DNA from: Flammula alnicola
Taxonomy: Eukaryota; Basidiomycota; Agaricomycetes; Agaricales; Strophariaceae
Assembly: GCA_015499995.1 (NCBI GenBank)
Contig: JADNRV010000126.1
Span: 1-64,000 of the forward strand
DNA length: 64,000 bases
Direction: 5' to 3'
Each line of letters starts with the position of its first letter. Position 1 is the stretch's first letter. The position numbers and the translations under genes are program-made. Below are positions 42,013 through 55,177 of this stretch, piece by piece. The notes under the pieces are model-generated. The model did not search any database. It worked only from the letters and a program-made list of their open reading frames with translations, and was not told the origin of the DNA.

Positions 42013-44657
42013 TTAAAAGAAGCCTGTCCGAGTCGAGGGAGTGAAAATAGGGAGCGGATGTGCCTAAAAGCAGAGAGATCAGTGTCAGGCATGAAAAAGG
42101 TTTGATAGGACTGCATACCTCCGTATTGAAGACATATTCTTTGAAGAACACAAAATTAGTTGCTGAGTAGAAAAGAAAGAAGGCTACTTACCATTGAGAG
42201 GTAGAACGCTTGCGTCCGAGAACAGGAGGTAGAGGTATTTTAGTGTCTCGCTCTGTTTGGGACAATCAATATCACTGAAATGAAGCAAGAGTAGAAAAGA
42301 CGAACTAGGAAAAACGTCTCCATTTTGTCAATATGGATGCTATCAACATCGTCGACGTTGAGTATAGAAGCATAGCCTCCACTTTCAAGCCGGCAGTGCT
42401 TTTGAATAGATTGAAATATCTTCCATCCATACTCGCGATACTTAGGGTTGCCTGTTAGTCGATAGGCTATGAAAAGCGATTCGACTGTCTCTGGCCTGCG
42501 GATTAAGTACAGTCAGACAAAATGATAAGTAAGAACATTGTATAATGAATGCAACTTGCCGCAAGATATAACGAGCGTCGTACGATGGTTGTTTGGGGGA
42601 GCTGGGATAGAAAGTTCAAGTTGAGTGACATTAAAACCTTAATAAAACAAAGAGGACTTACTCGTTTCCCTTGATATACCAATCTCGTTCCGTACTTGGC
42701 ACGTTGACATCGTCTTTCGTCCAAAAGTGTGTGATCTCCGGCGAGAGTCCACTATTTGGAGGGACGTATCAGCATGTCATCCACGTTGCGAAGGTAGAAC
42801 GGCCCTTACGTTGCTGTCGTATAGGTGTCCATACAAGTCTCGATGAGCTCATACCCGAGTTTCCAGTCTCGTTGCCCAGCCGAGGTAAGCTCGCTCGGCC
42901 GTGGAGGCACTGATACCGAGGAACCTGTAGCGCCTGTGGTAGTTGCTCCCAGCATTAAGGAACCTCCTAGGAAGCAGACCAGGTGATCTTGCTTTGGGGA
43001 TAGTCGCCAAGAGCTGTAAAACTTCGTAAGTTATGGACTTGACTGAAAAAACTAGAACATCCATACACTTGTCCGTCACGTTGGCGTTCCGGAATAATTT
43101 CGGTTGTGAATATTAGTCCTTTATGCAAGCCTTTGTGAACAAGCGTTTTGTGGATAGCCTCCATAGTTTCTTCGTACATCTATTTGAAATAGGTTGAGCA
43201 AAAACTTGGCAATTTGTGCTTATACATGCGTACCTCGAGATAGACCCTTTCTGATTTGTTCTTTCAAACGAACAACCTGAGCACTAGAAACAAAGGATAA
43301 TATTCAAGTGGATTTACCGTCTGTAGATATTGTTTCCTTGATGAAATTTAAAACTTGATCGCAGAACCAGGAAGGGGTGATCTCACAATAGATATTCATA
43401 ATAAGAATCTCCCCGCGAGCCCAAACGAATTTCTGATAGCATGAACTGTCCAGTCTCCGCACTGAAGACTGATATTAACTTGCTCTACAATTTGAGGTGA
43501 TGAAACCAACCTTAGGTAGATCGGAACCAGAACAGACGATAATTTTGCAGCCTTTATGACTCTCATGACCTGGAAGGATATCAACATCAACTTAGTTTTA
43601 TTCGCAAAAGACGTACCTGTTCGGCTTTATCCCAATAATCGTCATTATCCGTCAAATAGCTCAAGTATCGGAATTCGAGCTGCAGAGTTGAGGCCTCGGC
43701 AGTGCTGATAAGGCCGGGATAACTGGGGTCGTCAACGCCTTTGCGTTGTTTGAGGTTTATCATGGAAAGTGGGAGACCCGAAGGAGTGTCAAAAACTGGT
43801 AGCATACGGTCTGCCAGCTCCGTAGCCTTTTCTAGGAAAATAGCGTCATCGTTGGATAGATGGTATGCCGTTAGCAGACCACCTAACACGCGAATAGTTG
43901 TCTGTGCAACTTCGTTAGCAGCTGAAATAAGGAACACGGATAGCCACGCACTTCGAATGTGTTGAAATTTCCCTCTCGCTCGAACGTCAAGTTATTGGCA
44001 ACCCAATCTCGTGCGCGCTTGTATTCCTCTTCGAGGCCCATGATTTGCATCGTGTCAATGGAATCGACAACGGTGTAGCCAATCCCTCCTTCGTCTGTCA
44101 GGTTTGAACCCTTTTTTGACAGAGGATGATACTCGTCGTTGCCCATAGCGTCTCTCTCTGCACCCAATTGGCTTCATAAGGATGGCATAGTCGCCAAGAA
44201 CGCGAAAAGGGACTGACCGTACGCTGCCCATGCATACTGTTGTGAACGCTCCGAGTTAGAATACGCACAGTATGGATAAAGCACAATCAAGCACCTTGAA
44301 GGCTTCTACCACGTCGCTTCGCTTTGGAATATCTGCTGAGAAATCTACCTTGATGCCTGACCCACTTCCAAATGCAAAACTAGGATCGTCCACATCCACT
44401 GTCGTCTTCGAAATCTTGCTCGACCAAAGACCGAATAGTTTTGTCTGGCAGACAATACACGTTAGGCGTTTAACATGCATCCACAAGTTGAGACTTACTT
44501 GATATATATAAATCCCCATGGCCCCCACGAGTATCAAAAAAGACAGTTTCCCAAAGGTAGGCGGCGGTGGGGCATGTTCGGCGTTGACCTTGGATGACCT
44601 GCGTTCTTGGATATCATTGGAAGGCTCTGTTGCTTCATCCAAAGTGGGCTGAGCCAT
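42013..44657 (-). CDS. Glycoside hydrolase family 47, class I alpha-1,2-mannosidase
   Basis: The ATG at 44657 starts MAQPTLDEATEPSND. A single hydrophobic anchor (FGKLSFLILVGAMGIYIYQ) gives a type II membrane protein of the ER or Golgi. Signature blocks in order are HAWAAYERDAMGNDEYHPLSK, GGIGYTVVDSIDTMQIMGLE, TTIRVLGGLLTAYHLS and TPSGLPLSMINL. Next are TAEASTLQLEFRYLSYLT, RPETVESLFIAYRLTGNPKY and GGYASILNVDDVDS. The threonine near the end is in EYVFNTEAHPLPIF, as needed for calcium binding. About ten introns of roughly 50-60 bases are present. The stop is at 42013-42015. The enzyme trims alpha-1,2-linked mannose from N-glycans. A decayed inverted copy begins at 62577. Confidence 0.92.
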
Positions 44658-46120
44658 GCTTGATGTCGTGTGATGTGATCCTGGTTCAAGCCCTCTATTA
44701 GAACGACTGTCGACGTTACGACACGTCAGAGCGTGTTCAAAGCTTTTTATATACCCGCCGGCCGCAGATCACGTCAGTAATATCCGCAAGAACTTCGTGT
44801 AAATCACCATGGCATACGCGTGTCATTGGGATTACCTCGCAAAGTTGGAAAAAGGTTGGGGGTGCATAACCTTACATGAGAGTTGTGTGTTACTACTATT
44901 CTTGGTCTTGACCGCCGTATATCCCGCTGCTGTGCGAAATTGATCTGCAGACAGGATTATATACGAGTAGGCGGAATCATGGGCTGTACTGTTAACCATG
45001 GCTGGATAAAATTAGAGACGGAATTAACGAGTGAGCTTCATATGTTAGCTAGAGCCACGAGCTTTTATGTATCAACTTCAAGTAGCCCATCCGACCAGCG
45101 ATGGATAGCTGCACCCGACAAAACGCGCCATCATGATCTACTGGGGGCTGAACGCTATCATGGGGTTAGATTTTATCCGTTCGAGGCAGGTGCGGTCAGA
45201 GCAAAAAAATACGTCGACAAAAGCCAAAGTACTCCGGAAAACATATTTGGGTGTTCTACGTGATGGATACGCTCAAGGTCATCTGTTGGATACGGCTCGA
45301 GGTGGACGCTTGGACATAACTGATACCCAGTACCGGGTCCTTGAAGAGTGAGCCAACAGAGATATCCAAAGAAACCATCGAAGAGCTTCGGTAACTGAAA
45401 TTCTGTTCAAGCAACAAACACTCCAATCACCTGCATGTTTTTGCCATGAAATCCCTGTGGCGTTCGTCCGAAGATGTTTTGGCGTCAGGCAAGATGTCGG
45501 ATGTCGATGGCGGAGGATTACGACGAGCTGCTTGGGTGTTTGTCGCATCCGCGCCAATTGAAGGATGGGAATGTCCGGCTAACAGAAGAATGTGGAGATG
45601 AGCAGTACAGTAACTTTGAATTTGAAACTCACTTTTGGGGTTGCAGTGGGCATGACGAAACGAATGCAGTCGACTTTGCGTGGCGCATCCTTTTACATGC
45701 ACAGATTTGAGCCACTGAGCTCATCCCATCACTTGCTAACAGAGGATGCATGAACAAGGGGGATTTTCTAATGCATCTCTAGAACGGGATAAAGTTCAGA
45801 CAAAGGATATCGAAGTGGAGGGCCAGGACGTCCTGCAAAGGAATGTGAGTAACGTCAGACAGACAAAAGGCTACAATGGGTGACCATTTCACTCATAGGA
45901 CCAACAAGGGAATTGAAAGCACAGGTTGAACTGTAATATGCTTTGATTGACCAGATGAATGTAAAGTAGACAAATATGCAGCAATTGACACAATGCGATA
46001 GAATGAAAGAAAGAAAAAAGAGAAAGCACAGAAAGGTAAGCAAGCAGGATATTTGAGAGGTTTGACGCCACCGTCATCATCCCTCCGCAGAAGCTATCCA
46101 TCCACCCATCCAACAATTAA
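44658..46120. other. Intergenic between GH47 and PSD1
   Basis: The GH47 promoter should be in the first 300 bases; about 80 bases of it are duplicated at 62577-62650. TATATACCCG near 44750 may contain its TATA element. Short frames around 45447-45710 have no recognisable content. Confidence 0.5.
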
Positions 46121-48094
46121 CTAATCCTGCTTCAGCTTCTGGGCGAGATCACCAAGGCGCTGACCGACTTTGACTTTCTGTCCGGGGTGTACAGTAAACT
46201 CGAAGTCGCTGGGTGCCTCGAACACGAGGACGATCGTGCTTCCTAGGCAGAAACCGCCCATTTCCTCGGCGGGTGTCAGAGGCTGGCCTCGTAGGATGGG
46301 TGATGCAGCGGAGTAGACGGCTTCAGTGTATGTTCCAGGTGGTGGTCGTCGGACGTGATGGGTATTGGTTCGGAGATCCTAGAGAGACAAGGATAAGGGT
46401 CAGAACTAGGCGGAGACAGAAGGAAATGTTGTCTCGTCACATACTGTGTCGAAGTGGACATGGATGCTGCCGACGTTGGTAGCACCAACAGGAACCATTC
46501 CGAAAAACCCATGCTTCCATCGCCCTAGAAGGGCAACACGCTCGTTCAAGACGAACAAATTTTCAAGGCGCTTCGCCATGTAGGGCGAGACCGAAAAAAG
46601 TTCACCTGGAGGTTGAATAAGCATGGAAGTTGATCAAAGGTTAGATAAAGGTACGAACCAACGAAATGTCTGCGCTTCTCGACAACCCAGGCTGTTGGAC
46701 TGTGGAATCGGTGGTAATCTCCAGGGGCAAGGTATATGACTGAAAAAAAGAGAGAATTTCCGGGCCTAACGTGCTTCCCAGAGGTAACGCTGCGTCTGCG
46801 GTCGAGTGTAGACTTGACACCCATCTGGAGGGCAACGGATGCATCGTGTACCAGCGTTTCTTCCAAATCCCTATCCGACTCCGTGGACGCATCAGTTTGA
46901 GCGCCGAATTTCGTCGGAACATGGTCTTCTTCCGTCACAGGCGTAGAGGGTGTGCTGGTATTGACGAGAGTAGCTGAGGATGATGAATCGTCTGAAGGTG
47001 TTTGCGTTCCGGGTGTTGAGGGTGTTGAGGATCCAATGAGCTGGTCCAAACTGTATTCGATTCCATTAACGATGGCAAACTCATGGTCGTCAACGAGCGT
47101 CATGTCGCGGTTGTGCTGAACGATCGAAGACTGCGAGTCATGGCGTTCTACGCCAAGGAGAGCATCCAAAGAGTAAGTAATGCCCTTGACTTGTTCTACC
47201 CTCGATTCCTGGACTGTGCCAAAATGTAACATTGTTCCGTCTGCAGGACTAACCTAAGTCACAAGTCAGATTTTTTCAAGTGAACTTAAGACAGAACATA
47301 CTAGACAGGCCTGGTCCACTGGCCGAGCACCATCCTTCAATTTACGATAGAAAAAGGCTCCCAGACTGGGGTATTCACGAAGGTCCGAAGGCTCGATTTC
47401 GTCCAAGTTACATCCAAATGCAAGTGCGTAAAGCCGGAAGCCATAGGGTCGAAACCACACAGGAAGTTCAAGTGAATTAACATAACCCCATAGACGGGAC
47501 ATATTCCGTAGTGGTAGAGCGCCGATGACATGTACCTAGAAATTCGCAAGAAATAAGCACTGCATGGGAAAATAATGAGAGCTCTACTGACATGCCAAGG
47601 ACCCTTCAATTTTATAACTTCCAAGCCATCCTCGTTCAGTTCGACCTCTTGTCGTGCCCGTTTAACCTTCCTCCTGTACTGAATTGCGACCAGCAGCAAT
47701 GCCCCTACCGCAAGCGGCAGCGGATACCATTTCGTTGGTGTCTCCGTCCATGCATTAACGATTTTGCCTGTAAATGGGAAATGGAAGAGAGATTAGTGGC
47801 ACAGGGACGAAATGCAAAGAAAGAGAACATACGGTAAAATGGGACCCCGAGTCCACCCCCTTGAAGCCCACCGTTGGCATTTCCTGCACCTTCTGCACCA
47901 CTCTTGGTTGAATATGCCCTCCTGAGTCCTTGGTTCTTCACAGTCTTGAACAAAGCCGATGTCTTGTTCGTGCTGCGGACCCAACACCTGGCGAAAGTCG
48001 ACGTCGCTGAGCCACAGGATGCATTTATGACTCGTGAGACCGCATGTAGAGGCTTCTTGCCCTTCGTAAGGATGGTCTTTCTAGAAAAAAGCAT
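46121..48094 (-). CDS. PSD1: Mitochondrial phosphatidylserine decarboxylase proenzyme
   Basis: The ATG at 48094 starts [22 protein letters not shown], an Arg/Lys-rich amphipathic mitochondrial presequence. A membrane segment follows ([16 protein letters not shown]), then a basic stretch [18 protein letters not shown]. Catalytic-domain blocks are [52 protein letters not shown] and [13 protein letters not shown]. The autoprocessing site is [14 protein letters not shown], where LGST is cleaved to give the pyruvoyl group. An extra Ser/Thr-rich insertion of about 120 residues lies between VSPADG and YHRFHSP. The stop is at 46121-46123. It makes phosphatidylethanolamine in the inner mitochondrial membrane. 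Fragments of this gene or its relative occur at 36.4-37.4 and 59.6 kb. Confidence 0.93.
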
Positions 48095-49126
48095 GACAAG
48101 TCGTTAAGTCTAAGGCCTGAGCATAAAATTCGTAGGGGGAAGATAAGAAATGTGGTGAGGTGGAAGGAGTAACGCACGAGGTTTGTGGCCCTGAACTCAG
48201 CATCATAACGGCTGGGCGGCGTATCACGCGAACAAGCATCTCTCCGACAAATCTTGCGTTACGGCGAAGTTAACAACGCCCTCAGGCAAAATTCCCTGCA
48301 GTATTTACAAGGCTTTGCAAAGTAAGATGGAATTAGATTTTCCAGTTCAATATTACCGCTGGATTAAGGTTGTACAATACATGCGTAATCCAATGCCGAA
48401 AAAATGAAGATCGGTCGCAACAAACAATATAGAAAAATACAAAACATAATTGTACAGATAATGAAACTCGAAGGACATTGCGTTGGATGGAAGGAATGGG
48501 TCGTGTCCGATGCTAAGTATATATCTTGAAGGCTGCGATGATAAATGAGTATTACGATGTTGGCAAGTTGCAACATGTGAAAAGAAGAACTCTGTCAGTC
48601 AACATCACCAAATACAATGTTGCCGAACCGCTTCGCTCGTGTGACTGGACAAAGAAGAAGGTGAGACTAGCATAGCACGAAGGTGGTGTTACGATCCTAT
48701 ATCTTCATCCTTTTGTCCATTTGAAGCTAGGGTCGTCCTCTAAATAATGAGAACTTGAGTGTGGAATGGTCGCGCGACCTGAGGAGGATGGGGCTCGCGA
48801 TTTTAAATTGCGCTGTTCTAGGGGCTGAGGTATCATTACTCGGTGTCCGGTAATGCGGCATGAAAAGCAAAGAAAGGGTGTGGAGAAGACAGCCCAGACG
48901 CTGATGTTCCCAAAGGGCTTTCATCTTTGGGGTAGAACTCGTGTTTCATGTCAAAGAAACACAAGCATGTCATTCCAGCTCGTTTTGGCGAATTTAGGAG
49001 CGGTATGAATAATGATCATCGTGGCTGCCCGAGGCTGTCCGTGATGATTCGGATGGAATATCGGTGAAAGGTCGAGAAAGATTGGAGAAAGGAAATTTCC
49101 AGTGACCAAAAGGTTGCCGATGCCGG
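48095..49126. other. Intergenic, PSD1 promoter and WDR59 3' region
   Basis: No coding potential was recognised. PSD1 is transcribed leftward from 48094, so its promoter lies here; WDR59, on the same strand, ends at 49127. Confidence 0.5.
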
Positions 49127-52100
49127 CTACGACAGCTCGGAAGCGAGCAATAGAGTCGATGTGGGCGGAGTCAAGCCCAGACGCGTAGAAGGTCGAGTGA
49201 AAGGCCCGTCTGTGCCCGTGCAGAAGCAACCGCACCCAGAAGGGCAGATTGGCACAGTCGTGACGACCTCGAACGAGTTCCAGCAAGAAATGTGGGTCAC
49301 GTGCGAGCAAGTGAGGCATGTACGCGAAAGGCCTGCATCGACGAAATCTTGGTCAGAGGACGACCGGGGCGCACGGAAGACACAACATACCTTTAACAGG
49401 GAGGCGACATATTGTACAAGCCGGCATGGGACATAAAGTATTGCACTGTGGACAAGCATGGGCTTTTTCAGGTAGAAGGGTCTTGCAATCGCTCCTCGTG
49501 CAAATGCGATGGAGACCTATGCACCAAGCACGTCAACATTCATAGTATAGTGGTTAAAATGGGAGCGACGCACCAATGCGATGAAGTTCCGTCTGGGCGG
49601 TGAGCAGAGAGTCTTGTTGATGCACCGCTTTCAAAAGTTCCAACCGTTTGTGGTACATCTGCCAGCGGAAGAGCAACTCGGCGTAGACGTAAACATTCAA
49701 CTTGAACTGTTCAATGAGCTGCGACTCGAACAACGGTTGAGCCCTAAGACGACGACCATCGATCAGTTGGAAATAATAACAGAAGACAGTTGGACTCACA
49801 TTTCTTCATGAGTCGGGGGTTCAAAAACAACAGCTTGCTTCTCATGAATGAATGGATTTGAATCCATGAAACGCAACGACGGCTTCCTATGACCAGTAGA
49901 AGAGAACGACGCCGAAAGCGTCTTCGAGGGATGCAAAACGCCCTCGTTCCATGATTTGGAGACGATAGCAGGCGAATATATTGACGAATCCTTCCTCGTG
50001 CGCTTCCGTCGCTGACCAGAACCAGGCGACTCTGGCAGTCGCGGTAGCTTCTCCGTTGATCTTGAAGCGCCGTGCGTATCTGCCGCTGTTTCACCAGGAG
50101 TCGTCAGACCTTCTTTGAAGGTGTCTTGGACACCATTCATGAATTGTCGCATGCTACCGGTATTGAATAAACTCGACCACGACCCTCGCGATGAATTGGA
50201 GGATGACAAAGAGGGTACAAGGGGAGGTGCGACCGGAGAAGGCAGTCGAGGCCATGCAGGCGACACCGGACTGCCGAGGGTGGCAGACTTTGTGAGGCTA
50301 AAGTAGTCCACCCCTCCAAGCCGGAGAGGCATTGAGGCAATTGGTGTCATATTTTTCTTTCTGCTGATGCTCGGCGGTATGACTGCTGCGTGGTCAGTCT
50401 GCAGAACCAACATCGCAATCATAGCTAGCATCTGAATGTCCTTTTCTATCGCGATGTCGGAATACCTAGCGATCGAGGTGTCAGAGTATAGCCATCCAAA
50501 GGACATTTCAAGAGCTTACAATCGCGTGATGACCTCCGCAGCCAGCGAGTCCGACGCAAACGATGATCTTCGGCCTTTCTTACGCCCGCCTTCTGGCTCC
50601 TTGAATAACGACCTCAGCGTCTTGAATACCCTTTCGTGGTCATACCGCCCATGGATCCTCGCAGCGATAGCATTTTTGTCACAGACCTCCACCAACGAAT
50701 TTCCTATGAAGATGTAATCCCCAACGACCTTCTTATCAGCACCGGCAATATTGGTGGTGTTGGTGAGGAAGACAATGCTTCGTCTGGTGGGAAGGAGGGC
50801 ATAATTCTTGGGCATCTCTTCGGAATGCATGGGATCTGAATCACGCCGGACTTTGCGCTGCGGTACTGTAAGAAGGTTGGTCATTGCTCGGAGGATATTG
50901 AGCCCTGTTTCAGGCTGCCTTGGGTCGATTGGTCGAACTGTGCGATCCGTGGCTGCAAGACCCAAACGGCGAACAGCATCGGAAACGAGAGCCGGGGATT
51001 GGAAATAACTGGACTTCTGGTGTTGCTGTTGCGGTTGCGGTTGTTGCTGCTGGGGTTGTGTTGGTGGTGGTTGCGACTGCTCCTGAGCTGGCGTAGGTGT
51101 CTCTTCCTGGGGTTTCCTTTCAACTTCTGTAGTAAGATTTCGTAATACGTTGCGAACAATCCTCGGAGGAGCGCGGAAGAAACATATAAGTTCTCCTGTA
51201 AACGATATTAGAATGCAAAAGAAATCCTAAAACATGCAAGAAATACCATTAGGCCCGAATGCTCCTTGCGACGTCCTGGGTTCAGCTAGATTCTTGTTAT
51301 TTCGCAACAAGGAAACCGTGATTTCCCTTGACTTCTTCCCAGAGGGTTGATCATCATCCGAAGAAGACTCCGAATCCATTAATTCATGATCTGTCTCCCC
51401 CTCGTAGGCGAATAAGAGGAAGCGTAGGCACGCTTCTAAACATGGCCGTTTTTGCTGTCTAATACGGCGGAGGTGCTTTAGAATGTATGCTCTGTTTCTC
51501 ATGGAGATCAAGGGATTGCGCTCCAGCTCAACAGTCGGCGTTCCATGAGGGTGGATGCCTTGTGGATAGTCTCGAGGAAATGTGAAGGTTACCCTCATGA
51601 AGACAGACGATGTCTCGCCCCACGGACCATGCAACCCAAGAGTACAGGTTCGCTTTTTCGTCAGGTCATGCTAGGATAATTATAAGGAAATTCAATTACA
51701 TGAACGAAGAAAGTTGACAAATACCTTTTCGAGGTTGATCTTGGAAGCCGAGAGTTTTGTCAACACGCTTGTGATTCTGGACAACAAAGTATCAATGAGC
51801 TTCTAGCAAGTTTTCGGAGAAAGATAGGCAGCTTACTCGTCCTGCAACGACTGACCACCCTCGCCGTCTTTCCTCTCATCCAAATTCCGGCTCAAACTTC
51901 CACTCCTCTGCCTGCCCCCAATCTCACTTATACTTCGATCAGGGCCAGATGGTGGTCTTGATCTCGAACCCAACCTCGAAGGAGCGTCGCTGCCACCGTG
52001 GCTGCCACCACCAGAGCTGCTACCTCTTTTACTGCCAACCTTAACACTCGCCAGCCATGCCAGCTGATCCACCTGCACCACGCTCTTCGCACCCATACCA

Positions 52101-54209
52101 CCCTTGCTCATCGTCCCACCAGTAGAACGACTTCCTGTAGCCACCGACATAGGCTTGGTGTTTGTTAGGGTCGGCGTTGAATCTGCTCCTCCCGTCTCGC
52201 GTGCAAGTTGGTCTGAAGGCCCAGAATTTGCTTGGGCGGACACCATTGACCGTGGTGCTCTGACTTCGGCAAGGATGCCGCGGTGTCCGATAGGCGCTGA
52301 AAGGGCTGGAAAGTCTTCCTGCTCTTCGATTTCAGGAGGATTGCGAAAAGTGTCATTATATTCCATTTCTATCCGTGGAAGCTTAGAGCGACCGCGGACA
52401 ACATCTGGAATATGGCCTACTTTCTGTGTCATATTCTCGATGTTTAGACAAGGTAAAGTATAAGGATAGAATAGCATATACCTGCATAACCTCCGCGTCT
52501 ATGGGCCAAAACCTTAGAGTACGATCTTTTGACCAAGTTATCAGCTGGAAGTCATCTGTAGTGAAAGCAAATTAGTCTATATGCAAATAGAGATAGTAGA
52601 AGAGAACAGACCTTGGTTTCCTCTCCGCCACACGAATTCTTTCACAACATCAGAATGACCTTCAAAGGTCTCTACAAGTATCGGGGGGTCGCCCTTTGCA
52701 TACATCTCCAACGTCGTTTCACCCCTTTGTGGCAAGCTCAAGATACCTTCCCCGAAAGGCAAATTCCTCGCTCGCCAAACGGGATATGTCGTTCGAATAC
52801 ATGACTTGGGCTCAGCGATTCCTTCAGAATTGGTTTCGTTAATGTCCCATGTCTTGATTGATTTGTCCAGAGAACATGTGACGATCTCATTCCGAGAAGA
52901 ACGAGACCAATCGATGCCATATATTTTGGAGGAATGAGCTTGGATTTGCGTAACAGGGAGAGAGCCTTTCTATAAAGACAACGCGCATGAGTGGACTTGA
53001 GATGTGTTAGAACTGCATTTTCAACCCACGCGACGGTCCCAAATTAATACCTCATTCGAATGTGAAGAGGCAAGGAGATTGCCATCTTGATGGTTCCATT
53101 TGACTTGGGTGCCCCCAGCTGTAGTAACAAGAATTAGCTAAAAGTCCAACACTTGGTATATGCACATACCCTTGAATGCGGAGAGCCCTGAGAACACTTC
53201 ATCAGTTCAACATGACCAGATATTAGTCTCGTCGTATACTTACCGAAGATGGGCCTATCCGGCTCTCTGAGGTCCCAAGCCCAAATCCAGGAGTCGATGC
53301 CGGTACTAACCACGATATCACATTCCGTCGTATGCCAATTGATATCGGTGATAGCTCGATAGTGAGACCTGAGTATGTGCTGAATGGAGGTCTTGCCACC
53401 CATAAGCAGGTTCCATATTAACCTGCCGACGGACATCAGCCAATTACTGCGAATGGGATTATGAAGACTCACAGTTTTTCACTCGAGGTTGAAACGATGT
53501 ACTGGGCATGACTTGGATGTGGATTCCACTGAACATCTGCGACATCCCAAGTACCTCCTTGGGGCATAAACCGAGGAATGCTAAAAGGCGATTCGAGGTC
53601 GATGATGAATAGTCCTCTTCGCCTGTATATCTGATAGTTAGCGAGGCAGAATAGGGACTGGAATATATCAACGTACGCAGCAAGTACAATGTCGCGTGAA
53701 GCAGGACTTATACTCATCTAAACGGTCCATGTCAACGACCAACTCGAAGGAAACACGTGTTTGTCGAGACGTACGTTGCCCACCGCATCTCCTACGAGAT
53801 CCTTCACATTGATCTCCCAGCTTGAACGGAGGCCCTTCCCTTCCTCTGGTGAAGCAGGAAGGCCAACTGCTCCTGTCACCGTCTCCGTACTCTCGGCCTC
53901 GACGCGCGGTTTACGAGCTCGTTGGTAAATTTCAGTTACTGAAGCAGCGAACGAAGGCCTCCGTGCTTTCAAAATATTTGGAACACTTCCAGCCCATTCT
54001 GATGACAGAGAACTGTTCTCATCGGGTTGTCTTAAACGACGCTTCGACTGCGAATGAGGAGCACGATTATCTTCGGGTACGGCCGATTCTGGGATCGAGG
54101 GTGTCGACGAGGGTCTTCTGGCAGTCAAGGGATTGTCATTCAAGTGGGTGATTGCTGAAGAATGCTCGGATTTAGACTGTGGAGGCGATGGTAAGTGCGG
54201 CTTCGACAT
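49127..54209 (-). CDS. WDR59/Mtc5-type subunit of the SEACAT/GATOR2 complex
   Basis: The frame is open upstream to 54224, but the first ATG is at 54209 (MSKPHLPSPPQSKSE). The first 150 residues are polar and disordered. A WD40 propeller follows: WDVADVQWNPHPSHAQYIVS, HYRAITDINWHTTECDIVVS, IWAWDLREPDRPIFG, KWNHQDGNLLASSHSNEVLI and KIYGIDWSRSSRNEIVTCSL. Next is a long Ser-rich linker. Then comes an RWD domain (SSVFMRVTFTFPRDYPQG, RNRAYILKHLRRIRQQKRPC). A conserved C-terminal region includes QLIEQFKLNVYVYAELLFRW. The end is a RING-like zinc motif: CPQCNTLCPMPACTICRLPV, then LTCSHVTHISCWN and CPSGCGCFC. The order WD40-RWD-RING is that of WDR59. The complex acts at the vacuole or lysosome in amino-acid control of TORC1. 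Length is roughly 1,300 residues, somewhat longer than yeast Mtc5. Confidence 0.9.
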
Positions 54210-54308
54210 GAAGGTCTTCTGCAAGTCGCCCAGTCACTCAAGACTTGAAGTCACAACAATGTGCATGTACTTGATATACTACTCCTCTAAATGTCTACAA
54301 AAAAAGTA

Positions 54309-55177
54309 TTATACTTCATAGCACTTGTCATCGATCTGGATTAAACTAGGTGCCCCAGTGTCAGTACGTGTTGCCTAAGGCAGAAGGATCAGCAAAGTTG
54401 AAGGCAGACAATGCCGAAAAAGAGACAACACACCATATCATAAGAAGGGGGATAACTTGCCTCATTGGCACCAGGTTGGTCATCCTGACGACGACCACCC
54501 ACTGCCCGTAGAAGAGTGCTGAGGCCATCATGAAGAGCACCAAAACCGTTACGAAGAGCACAGAGACCATCATCAAGTGTTGAAATCAAAACTTTAGCCA
54601 GGCATTCAATCATTGTAGCGACACCCCAAACCACTTGGATACCGTAGTCATGTGCTATGCCATAACCGCCAAGGTCACATTCCGGATGGAGTATCACCAC
54701 AAGTATAGAATGGAACATGAGTTCCAATCCTATGCTGATGAAGGGAATGCAAGGGTAAAGAATGGGATATGATGAAGGAATGGTTAAAGGGTCGGATGCT
54801 ACAGAAGAATCAGGTCAGCAACATTGACGGTAATACTAATGATACTCACCGAGCAGCAACATAAACATGTACGGACTCCAAAGGAAATATGCCAGTCCCG
54901 CCCACGTTACTCCTGATGTGTTTGCATCTGCAGGGGCCTGGGTTGTGTTTGTGTTTGCAGGGGCCTGGGGTGCATCTGTGTTTGGGAGGGGTCTCCAGGG
55001 TGTGATCATATGCTTGGCTGTCATCGAAAGGAACACACAAGGGATTGCCAAAGAAGACACAACCCCAAGGCTGCCTGCAGCCAAATGGTACGGAGAAGGG
55101 AGATAGAAGGGTAGGACCGTAAGCAGAATCATAACGAGAAATGCAAGCGCATAGAGGCAGCCAAGGATGATAGACAT
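54309..55177 (-). CDS. Multi-pass membrane protein of unknown function
   Basis: The ATG at 55177 starts MSIILGCLYALAFLVMILLT. Exon 1 contains four hydrophobic segments, including HLAAGSLGVVSSLAIPCVFL and LAYFLWSPYMFMLLL. Between the second and third pairs lies a repeated Ala/Asn/Thr stretch (QAPANTNTTQAPADANT). An intron (GTGAGTATCA..TTCTGTAG) leads to exon 2, with PCIPFISIGLELMFHSILVV and VVWGVATMIECLAKVLISTL, then a degenerate repeat (DGLCALRNGFGALHDGLSTL). A second intron starts with GC rather than GT (GAG|GCAAGT) and ends CTTAG, giving a final exon that ends IDDKCYEV at 54309. Without that splice the frame ends slightly earlier, at 54389. No family is recognised. Confidence 0.6.

Noticed and set aside
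45447..45710. Plus-strand frames between GH47 and PSD1
   Set aside because: No family resemblance, no exon partner and no promoter features. Too weak to call.
54210..54224. Upstream start for the WDR59-type gene at 54224
   Set aside because: The codon at 54224 is TTG. The first ATG in frame is at 54209.
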